In this document: piece after piece, positions 1 to 6,216 of the stretch
How positions within the stretch are numbered: the first letter of the stretch is position 1
How the letters are laid out: the number at the start of each line of letters is the position of its first letter
From: Clostridiaceae bacterium
GTDB taxonomy: Bacteria; Bacillota; Clostridia; Oscillospirales; Acutalibacteraceae
NCBI GenBank assembly: GCA_016297555.1
Contig: JAEDGK010000034.1
Location: forward strand, 1-18,209
DNA: 18,209 bases
Direction of reading: 5' to 3'
Program-made: the position numbers and the translations under genes
The notes under the pieces: model-generated
Told to the model about the DNA's origin: nothing
The model's input: only the letters and a program-made list of their open reading frames with translations
Database searches by the model: none

Positions 1-256
1 TGATGTACATACGGAAGTTGATTTCATCGCCCGGCTGTACATAGCCGTCGGTGAGCGTTCCGTCTGCTTCATATGCCTCAAGTCCGAGATATATGAAGCT
101 GTCATACGCTGCTTCAAGGTCTGCATATGACCTTATGCTGGATGTGCCGGCTGCTGCGGAAGCTTTAGGCGCAAAGCCGGTGTTGACTCCGGCAAAAATG
201 CTCATTACCATAGCTATGGCAAGGAATACACTTAAGCCGCGCTTAAATTTTAACAT
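1..256 (-). CDS. Secreted protein of unknown function, N-terminal part only
   Basis: The reading frame starts at the ATG at 256-254 and is open to the window edge, giving 85 codons. A GGGAGG ribosome binding site lies about a dozen bases upstream. The first ~35 residues form a Sec-type signal peptide: a basic start (MLKFKRG), a hydrophobic core (SVFLAIAMVMSIFAGV) and a likely cleavage near APKASA-AA. The mature part begins with a short helix rich in Ala, Tyr and Glu and then a segment reading DGYVQPGDEINFRMYI, which looks like the start of an extracellular beta domain. No family can be named from this stub. It follows the dockerin gene by 160 nt on the same strand, and I found no convincing sigma-A promoter in that gap, so it may be read through from upstream or have a weak promoter. 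The proteins share the theme of export, which suggests a cell-surface locus. Confidence 0.8.
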   Translation of the reverse strand, partial: MLKFKRGLSVFLAIAMVMSIFAGVNTGFAPKASAAAGTSSIRSYADLEAAYDSFIYLGLEAYEADGTLTDGYVQPGDEINFRMYI

Positions 257-345
257 TAGCTTGTTTTCCTCCCTTGTTTATATTTAAAATTAGTCTCAAA
301 GACATTACATTTTAAACAATAATTAGGATATAAGCTTAAACCGTA

Positions 346-378
346 GGATATAGCCCGCAAAAAATGCAGGCTATATCC
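346..378 (-). terminator. Strong hairpin after the dockerin gene, lacking a U tract
   Basis: GGATATAGCC (346-355) pairs perfectly with GGCTATATCC (369-378). After one mismatch the helix is extended by three more pairs around an A/T loop. It lies 39-71 nt past the stop codon of the dockerin gene. The transcript would carry no run of U after the 3' arm, so this is not a textbook intrinsic terminator. It could be a leaky terminator, an RNA stabiliser or a processing site between the two secreted-protein genes. A direct copy of TAGGATATA at 324-332 repeats the sequence at 344-352. Confidence 0.45.
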
Positions 379-416
379 GTAATTTCACAATCTAACCGAA
401 AGTTATTTTAAAACTA

Positions 417-3400
417 TCAGAAAGCCATTTCGCAGCCATTCTGCTGGTCTATTACTGATGCATAGGCTTCGGTCTGACTAATAATAAAGCCGTCACTATC
501 ATCGATTGCGTAGTCGCCGTTAAGATCGCCGGCTTGTGCATAATACTGATCATAGGTTCCCTGTGAGTTCCACTCCCAGTCGGTTACGCCCATGCTGTTG
601 AGAAGTATTGCGTCTGAGTCAGTGGAGCTAATTGTGCCGTCACCGTTAAGATCGCCATACAGTACAATCTGATAAACCTTTTCAAGATCGCCTGTTGCTG
701 CATTATAAATCTTAATGGTTGAGCCGGTAGAGTAGACGCCGAATTCCGTCTGTGAAACCTCAACGGTTGCATTATCAACCGTGCTGAATACCTGCAAAGC
801 ATTTGATTCGTCAACGATATCGCAACCAAAGCCAACGATATAGCCATCAATAGGTGTGCCGTCTTCAAGAGTTGACTGATACAAGCCAATCTTGTCAGCA
901 CTGTCGTTAGCGATCTGCGGAGTGAAGGTGTAGCTGTAACCGGGATCAAAGAAGATGCCGGGGTCAGAGGTTGCGAACTCGATTACAACTTCGCCGCTGG
1001 TTGCGGGAGCAAGAGCTGCCTGTGCGGAAGTAAGAGCTGTGGTAAGCTCACCGAGCTTAGCAACATTAGCATCGCTGTTGCTGAGGTTTCTGTCAACATT
1101 CGTTGCTGCATTGTATGCATTGATAAATGCTGTGTAGGAATCAACAGTGTAAGCAGTCTGAGTTGCGGGATCAGTTCCGTTAGCGGTTACAATATCTGCT
1201 GCCGCCGCGATTGCTGCATCAAGAGCTGAGTAATCAGCAGAAATTGCAAGACCCTTCCAAGCTGCAACCATTTCGGATGTTGCCTTGTTAACCTGTGAAG
1301 GACGAAGGTTGAACTCGCCGTTTGCCTCGATGGGAGTTGCAAGAGTTGCCTCGGCAAATGCCTGAGCTCTCTTATATCTTTCAAGTGACTTAGCAGTATA
1401 TTTACCCTCGTCTGCAGAAGCAACAGCATTCTTATAGAGGTCATATACTATCTGAAGCTTGGAGGTGTCGGCCTTAAGTCTGATAAGTCTGTCGCCGGTA
1501 AGTCGGAGCATATGCTCGGCATATGTTGCCTCAATGGAGCCTACAACGCCTTTTTCTGCTACCTTCTTGTTATACTCAGCAACAGCCAAATCATAAGCTT
1601 CTTTCTCTTTGTCTGTGGGAGTGTAACCCTCCTCGAAGGGTTCGGGAACATAGAAGTTCTGAGAATTGATGATGCCATCAACGCGCTTTCTTGCATCCCT
1701 ATATCTCAAATAGGTGTGGGGAACATAGTCGCGCATACCGAAGAAGGTATAACCGTCCTCGTAATATTCCATATCAACCTTGTAGGGACCATCAGGACCT
1801 GTAACGGTTGTGAAGTTAATGCCGCTGTATGATCTGAGTGCGTTCTCAAGAGCTGTTGTGCCGGAATTCTTCTCATAGGGCTCAAGTGCCTTGATAGCGT
1901 TTTCAAGAGCAGTAGCAAGCTCTTCATACTTATTAACAAAGCCCGAGCCTGCGGTTGCTGCTATTTCGCTTGCAAAGCTTGTGCCGATTTTCGGCTTAAG
2001 AACAAGTCTTGCTGCGTTCTTAAGAGCATTCTGATAAGCAGTGAAATAACCCTCTGCTGCGCCCTCATCAGCAACTCTATCATAATTTGACAGCTGACGG
2101 TTTGCCGAAACTGCGTTTCTGAAGAGTGAGGGAAGGCCGAAATCATCATAAAGGTGAATCTTGGTTACAACACTCTTTGTTGTGCCTGCAACACTAACTG
2201 TGGTTGTTGCGGTGTATTCGCCGTCGGTAACGCCGGCGTTATTACCGGTAATTATAGGCTTTTTGTTTTCATCAAGAACCTGTTCGCCTTTTTCGTTAAG
2301 CTGGTAAGTATAAGCGAATCTCTCATACTTGGTACCGTCAGCCTTGGTTGCAACCATGAACGGATTCATGAAGTAAAGACCTTCTTCACCGGTCATTGAA
2401 GCTGTAATCTGATCAGCAGTTGTGTTCTTTGTAACGAAGGGATATTCAGTTGATGAGAATGAAACGCTGTTGATGGAAGCGCTTGCTGATGAACCGCCCT
2501 TATTATCCTTTACACGGATGCTGTAGCTCTCAACCTTATCAAGGGCTCTGCCTGTTGCGAGATAGATTGAAGGCTCATACTGAATCTTGCGATCGCCTAC
2601 TGCGATTTCGCTCTCTACGCTGTCATCATCCTTAGCGGCGCTGCCGACATAAGCATAAACAGTCTTTGAAAGAGCAACGGCATTTCCATTTTCATCAACA
2701 ACGATTGATGTGCCGTCTTCACCATAAATATAATAGTTTACAGTGAACTCAACAAGCTGACCCTCTGCAAGAGTACCGTTAAGGGTAACATCAACGGAGT
2801 CACCACCGGCAATCTTTTTGCCTGCGGCAATGCCCGCTTCTTTCAGAGCGTTAGTATTGGTTCCGGCAGCATTGTAAGTGTTTGTAACAACATCTTTAAT
2901 CTCATAGGTATAAAGTTTATCCTGAGAGAAGCTGCCTCTCTTATTGGTGTAGCCGGTGTTGATACCGCTTGAACCGTTAACAACCTGGAACTTGGGTGTG
3001 CCGCCGTTTACGGAAATAATCTCGGGGATATAAATTTCCATCTCTTCAAATTCCTGGTCATCGCTCAGATGAAGAACATCGCAAACGATGGGAAGAGCAA
3101 CTTTAACAAGAGCTACTGCTCTGCCGTTAAGGGTTGCACCGGAAGCAGATGTGAACTGGCTTCTGCCGAGAGTCTTGATAAAGTCATTCATCATCTTTCC
3201 GAGAAGATCGTTTTTAATTAAAGCGTCAAGAGTTTCCTGAGACTGGAATACGCCGGGAGCGATAAGCTCAAATACATTCTTGAGCAGCGACATTATAATG
3301 GCTATGCCATTCTTCTGTGCGAACTCGCCGTTTGTGTTTCTCTTGAAGATTGTTGCAAAGTTGGTTGAATCAAGATAATAGATGGGTTTAAGAATATAAT

Positions 3401-5453
3401 CAAATACGAAAGTCTTTGAAACGATGCTTGCGCTTGATATTTCAGAAGCAATCCATGCATTGTCACCCTTAATGGGAATAAGAGCATTGATGATTGTGTC
3501 GAAATCCTGCCATACCGAATCAGCGGTAAGACCGGTGGTTGCGCCGTTTGCATTGTCACAATTCAGGTCAAGAGCAAGGATTGAACCATATTTGGAAACA
3601 GCCCATGCTGCAATCTGAACAAGGTTATTCTCATAGCTGCCTGTGTCTTTCTGATACTGAAGGAGACCTGCCTGACCAACGGGATCGTTGCCTGAAGCGG
3701 GAACCATATCAATATCCGAATTAAGGTTATAAACAGCAACATCAAAGAGGATGTCAAGAGCCTTGTTTACAACTGCGTCATAATACTCAGCGTCGCTTGA
3801 ATAGCTCGTTCTTTCGGGCTTAGTATAAGTGAACTGAGGAATATCCTGCCATGCAAGCTGCTCAACAGCTCTGTAACCTACATCGGCTACGGTCTGATAC
3901 TCATCCTCAATATACATCCAGCTAACGGAGGAGTTGAGAATTGCTCTAACAACGAAAGCAACAATCTGCTGATTGTTCATTGCCATAATATCGGCAACTG
4001 CAGGAACGGAAATCTTTTCACTGAAGAAAAGGTCACCGGTAACTGCAATAACAAATCTTGCAACATTGCAGATATTGTCAAACAGAACACTGTTGCCTGT
4101 TTCGTCCCAAGTCCATGAAACCGGTGTGCCATCGTAAGCAGGGGTTGTTACGCCTCTCTTAACGATGCAGATTGCATCAAGGAACTGACCGAGTATCGTG
4201 TTGAAATAATCAACAAGTGTCGTGCCGGACGGAACAGAAATGTAAGGAACAACTGCGTCGATGTTAAAGAGCTTGGCATAAATATTGCCGCTGTTGTCTG
4301 CGGGAACATCGCCGTCATATGTAGGATCATATGTGGGGTTGTCTATCCAAGTCTGAGTTGCTGAATCATAAATCTGTCTTCTGTATTTTGCATCGTCATA
4401 AACAACGCCGCAAAGTTTGCGAAGCCAGGGTCTTGTGTCTCTGTTAAGAACGGGAACAAGAATATAATTGTATGCCTGCTGCATAAGAGCTTCGATAAAA
4501 TCATATCCGTTCTTATTGGTTGTGATGTCAATAGCGGAATAAACGGGTGCGGGAGCAGCTTCGCCTGCGTTAACTCTTTTGCAGCCGCCGAGACCGGTTG
4601 TTACCCATTCTTTGGGATGAACCCAACCGTAGTAATCATAATTAGTGGTGTCGGGAGCTGTTTCATCATAAAGGTTATTGAAGCCATACATATCATAACG
4701 GATAGTGTCGTATTTGTTGTTAAAACCTTCGTCAAGGCAAACCCACTTGCCGAGGAGGAGCTCATTTATGAGATCCTGGAGAAGAGTAAGCACGCCGTTG
4801 TTTTCATCAAGATACTGCTGGGGAAGACCGGTTGTGCCGTTCTTGAAGTAATCGTACTGAGCTTCTTTGCCTGTGTTTGAAAGGCCGTAAAGAGCTCCGA
4901 TCGCAAGTTCTCTTACATTGAAAACATATTCAGCAATGAAGGAATTCATAATGCCGAGGCTGAGAGTACCGTTAACATACTTTTCAACGATGGGAGAAAG
5001 GTTGGAAATAAGGTCGAAAAGAGCATAAACAACATTAAGGTCAGCGGCATCGTTAACATTGGTGCTGCTTGCATCCTTGTTTCTTCTTACGCCATTAATC
5101 GCGGGATTGATATAGCTGGGCAGAGTCTGTGCGTCGCCGAGAAGCGGGAGCAGAGAGCTGACGCTCGTAAGAAGTGACTGAACGCTTGTGAGCGCGGTAT
5201 CAATGCTGCCAAGATCAAGTTCACCAATGTAAATGTTAAGGTAAATCTTTTCCTTAGCGAGCATACGGTCAACCTCATCAAGGCCCATTGATGCGTACTG
5301 CTCCAAAGTGAATTTGGGAGAGTCAACATCATCGTACTGGCCTGCGATGGGGCCTCCTTTGAATGGCGCATATGCGCTGCCCGCAACACTGAAAATGCCT
5401 GAGAGCATCGCAAAAGCCATAAGGAGTGAGAGAATACGGATTGACTTTTTCAA
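417..5453 (-). CDS. Giant secreted protein with C-terminal type I dockerin and FIVAR-like helical segment
   Basis: This 1678-residue protein begins with a signal peptide (residues 1 to about 29, cleavage after GSAYA). Residues ~30-800 are mostly helical, Asn/Tyr-rich and unlike any enzyme I recognise. Residues ~800-1105 look beta-rich and Ig-like. Residues ~1110-1490 are alanine-rich helices, and 1405-1487 resemble a FIVAR module. A beta module at ~1495-1598 precedes the dockerin. The two dockerin calcium loops have Asp/Asn at 1601, 1603, 1605 and 1612, and at 1643, 1645, 1647 and 1654 (DLNGDG...D and DLNGDY...D). Dockerins bind cohesin domains on scaffoldins or the cell wall, so the protein is probably tethered to a surface complex. 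I see no glycoside hydrolase motif. The start is TTG, chosen because the signal peptide begins there and GGAGGTG lies 7 nt upstream. It has its own promoter and a long structured leader. The domain boundaries are estimates by eye. Confidence 0.85.
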   Translation of the reverse strand: MKKSIRILSLLMAFAMLSGIFSVAGSAYAPFKGGPIAGQYDDVDSPKFTLEQYASMGLDEVDRMLAKEKIYLNIYIGELDLGSIDTALTSVQSLLTSVSSLLPLLGDAQTLPSYINPAINGVRRNKDASSTNVNDAADLNVVYALFDLISNLSPIVEKYVNGTLSLGIMNSFIAEYVFNVRELAIGALYGLSNTGKEAQYDYFKNGTTGLPQQYLDENNGVLTLLQDLINELLLGKWVCLDEGFNNKYDTIRYDMYGFNNLYDETAPDTTNYDYYGWVHPKEWVTTGLGGCKRVNAGEAAPAPVYSAIDITTNKNGYDFIEALMQQAYNYILVPVLNRDTRPWLRKLCGVVYDDAKYRRQIYDSATQTWIDNPTYDPTYDGDVPADNSGNIYAKLFNIDAVVPYISVPSGTTLVDYFNTILGQFLDAICIVKRGVTTPAYDGTPVSWTWDETGNSVLFDNICNVARFVIAVTGDLFFSEKISVPAVADIMAMNNQQIVAFVVRAILNSSVSWMYIEDEYQTVADVGYRAVEQLAWQDIPQFTYTKPERTSYSSDAEYYDAVVNKALDILFDVAVYNLNSDIDMVPASGNDPVGQAGLLQYQKDTGSYENNLVQIAAWAVSKYGSILALDLNCDNANGATTGLTADSVWQDFDTIINALIPIKGDNAWIASEISSASIVSKTFVFDYILKPIYYLDSTNFATIFKRNTNGEFAQKNGIAIIMSLLKNVFELIAPGVFQSQETLDALIKNDLLGKMMNDFIKTLGRSQFTSASGATLNGRAVALVKVALPIVCDVLHLSDDQEFEEMEIYIPEIISVNGGTPKFQVVNGSSGINTGYTNKRGSFSQDKLYTYEIKDVVTNTYNAAGTNTNALKEAGIAAGKKIAGGDSVDVTLNGTLAEGQLVEFTVNYYIYGEDGTSIVVDENGNAVALSKTVYAYVGSAAKDDDSVESEIAVGDRKIQYEPSIYLATGRALDKVESYSIRVKDNKGGSSASASINSVSFSSTEYPFVTKNTTADQITASMTGEEGLYFMNPFMVATKADGTKYERFAYTYQLNEKGEQVLDENKKPIITGNNAGVTDGEYTATTTVSVAGTTKSVVTKIHLYDDFGLPSLFRNAVSANRQLSNYDRVADEGAAEGYFTAYQNALKNAARLVLKPKIGTSFASEIAATAGSGFVNKYEELATALENAIKALEPYEKNSGTTALENALRSYSGINFTTVTGPDGPYKVDMEYYEDGYTFFGMRDYVPHTYLRYRDARKRVDGIINSQNFYVPEPFEEGYTPTDKEKEAYDLAVAEYNKKVAEKGVVGSIEATYAEHMLRLTGDRLIRLKADTSKLQIVYDLYKNAVASADEGKYTAKSLERYKRAQAFAEATLATPIEANGEFNLRPSQVNKATSEMVAAWKGLAISADYSALDAAIAAAADIVTANGTDPATQTAYTVDSYTAFINAYNAATNVDRNLSNSDANVAKLGELTTALTSAQAALAPATSGEVVIEFATSDPGIFFDPGYSYTFTPQIANDSADKIGLYQSTLEDGTPIDGYIVGFGCDIVDESNALQVFSTVDNATVEVSQTEFGVYSTGSTIKIYNAATGDLEKVYQIVLYGDLNGDGTISSTDSDAILLNSMGVTDWEWNSQGTYDQYYAQAGDLNGDYAIDDSDGFIISQTEAYASVIDQQNGCEMAF

Positions 5454-5460
5454 ATTTGTA

Positions 5461-5467
5461 CACCTCC
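5461..5467 (-). promoter_or_regulatory. Ribosome binding site deciding a TTG start
   Basis: GGAGGTG on the minus strand sits 7 nt before the TTG at 5453-5451. No ATG or GTG is placed better, and the encoded signal peptide begins exactly at this TTG (MKKSIRILSL). A run of U's lies immediately upstream. CCAAA at 5499-5495 could pair with the UUUGG that overlaps the first two bases of the site, which would weakly mask it. Confidence 0.8.
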
Positions 5468-5515
5468 AAAAAAATTTGCACTTAATTGAAAATTTGGAAC
5501 CAATAAATTTGAGAT

Positions 5516-5578
5516 GTGCCGCGCCGTGTAATCAAATTACATACCCGCGCAGTAAGATGACCTTAGCGCATACGGCAC
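5516..5578 (-). promoter_or_regulatory. Predicted three-way-junction RNA in the leader of the dockerin gene
   Basis: Read on the minus strand, GTGCCG (5578-5573) pairs with CGGCAC (5521-5516) to close the element. Inside are two hairpins. One is GCGC-TAAG / CTTA-GCGC (5569-5562 with 5556-5547), with a two-base bulge and a five-base loop. The other is TGTAAT / ATTACA (5541-5536 with 5532-5527), with a three-base loop. Together they form a compact three-way junction, entirely within the roughly 280-nt untranslated leader. I could not match it to the purine, c-di-GMP, SAM, TPP, T-box or other riboswitch consensuses that I know, and no poly-U terminator follows it. It may regulate the downstream gene, stabilise the mRNA, or be part of a dispersed repeat. 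The pairing is seen in the sequence; any role is inferred. Confidence 0.5.
5537..5578 (-). CDS. Possible 13-codon leader peptide
   Basis: A full AAGGAGGT ribosome binding site (5594-5587) stands 8 nt before a GTG at 5578-5576. This opens a frame encoding MPYALRSSYCAGM and ending in TAA at 5539-5537. The start codon is the first three bases of the closing helix of the three-way junction, and the stop codon lies inside its second hairpin. Ribosomes reading it would therefore melt the whole element. That geometry fits translational control by a leader peptide, but a chance purine-rich GGAGG is equally possible. The same frame is open upstream to an ATG at 5668 (43 codons) without an obviously better binding site. 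Confidence 0.25.
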   Translation of the reverse strand: MPYALRSSYCAGM

Positions 5579-5602
5579 TCTGACCGACCTCCTTGTTAGA
5601 TT

Positions 5603-5637
5603 TCGCAGCGCCGAATACGCCATTCGGCGCAAAGCGA
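5603..5637 (-). promoter_or_regulatory. GC-rich hairpin in the leader of the dockerin gene
   Basis: GCGCCGAAT (5608-5616) pairs over nine bases with ATTCGGCGC (5622-5630) around a five-base loop. An outer TCGC/GCGA helix (5603-5606 with 5634-5637) is separated by an asymmetric 1/3 internal loop. It is the most stable structure in the gap and lies 24 nt upstream (in mRNA terms) of the three-way junction, with the AAGGAGGT site between the two. It is symmetric enough to form on either strand, but the only nearby promoter places it in the leader of the minus-strand transcript. Confidence 0.55.
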
Positions 5638-5687
5638 CAGCCAGAATCACAAAATTTAATGTCTCCATAGCGTTCCCCATATGTAAT

Positions 5688-5706
5688 GGTGCCTTTTGAA
5701 GACACC
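5688..5706 (-). promoter_or_regulatory. Promoter-proximal leader hairpin
   Basis: On the minus strand GGTGTCTT pairs with AAGGCACC (seven Watson-Crick pairs and one U.G) around a CAA loop. It would form about 25 nt after the predicted transcription start, making it the first of three structured elements in the leader. Confidence 0.4.
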
Positions 5707-5738
5707 AAGAGAGGGAAAACCACTTTATGGTCATATTA

Positions 5739-5767
5739 ACTATAACCAAATTTGCCTCAAATGTCAA
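5739..5767 (-). promoter_or_regulatory. Near-consensus sigma-A promoter for the dockerin gene
   Basis: Minus-strand TTGACA (5767-5762) and TATAGT (5744-5739) are separated by exactly 17 nt. Transcription should start near 5732, leaving a leader of about 280 nt before the TTG start codon. This is the strongest promoter match in the window and shows that the dockerin gene is not dependent on the glucan synthase unit. Confidence 0.8.
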
Positions 5768-6212
5768 CGATTTTCAAAACTCATTTAATATTTTGTTAAT
5801 ATTCAACAACTGTATTCGTTCATTTTTGGTTAAAGTGTCACGCGGAATTTTGACAAATCGGAAATTTGATTATCATTCAAACTGTAAAGTAATATAGCTT
5901 TACGATTTGGGCGTTTTGAAGATGATGACAAACTCACGGCAATGAGATAAATTAACCTCGCTGATGGTATATAATATAAAAGGTATAGCAAAATGGCGCT
6001 TGGTTTGACAGATTTTTGACGGAAATCCGATTTTGTAATGCTGATTACCTTTACATACTCAAATCAAATCTTTTATTTTTCGCTTATTCACAAACACACG
6101 AAAGAAATCGTAAACCGTTGTAAAACAAGAGATTTTTTCTAAAAATGACCGTTTGTGAAGCCCGAATACTTAAATTTATTCTCTGCGTGTGCTCCTGTAA
6201 ACTGTTTTAGCT
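5768..6212. other. AT-rich gap with no gene
   Basis: This stretch lies between the end of the glucan synthase gene and the dockerin promoter. No frame in it looks coding and there are no RNA genes. A plus-strand TATAAT at 5970-5975 lacks a usable -35 box. The only structure found is a pair of related 22-bp imperfect palindromes, listed separately. No canonical terminator for the glucan synthase transcript was found here. Confidence 0.6.
5882..5903. repeat. 22-bp imperfect palindrome, copy 1
   Basis: The sequence runs CTGTAAAG...CTTTAC, with a 6-bp stem (GTAAAG/CTTTAC) and an eight-base A/T loop. It matches the copy at 6195-6216 at 18 of 22 positions in the same orientation. It may be a weak transcript-end hairpin or a protein-binding site. 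Confidence 0.35.
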
Positions 6213-6216
6213 TTAC
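6195..6216. repeat. 22-bp imperfect palindrome, copy 2, overlapping the glucan synthase stop codon
   Basis: CTGTAAAC...GCTTTAC overlaps the stop codon of the glucan synthase gene and can form a short GTAAA/TTTAC stem in its transcript. It is 18/22 identical to the copy 313 bp away. The stem is too weak, and lacks a U tract, for a confident terminator call. Confidence 0.35.

Noticed and set aside
51..287. 78-codon plus-strand frame at the window edge
   Set aside because: It is antisense to the signal-peptide gene, which has a good ribosome binding site and a convincing leader sequence.
584..949. 121-codon minus-strand frame inside the dockerin gene
   Set aside because: It is an alternate-frame shadow of the beta module and dockerin, both clearly encoded in the main frame.
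5516..5637. Known riboswitch class (c-di-GMP, purine, SAM, TPP, cobalamin, THF, ZTP, T-box)
   Set aside because: None of the conserved core sequences of these classes could be placed on the helices. A covariance search could overturn this.
5537..5767. 76-codon minus-strand frame covering the leader region
   Set aside because: Its first codons overlap the -35 and -10 boxes, so the start would not be transcribed from that promoter. Only the shorter inner frames (from 5668 or 5578) remain possible.
5970..5975. Plus-strand TATAAT as a divergent promoter
   Set aside because: There is no acceptable -35 element 16-18 nt upstream and no plus-strand gene downstream.
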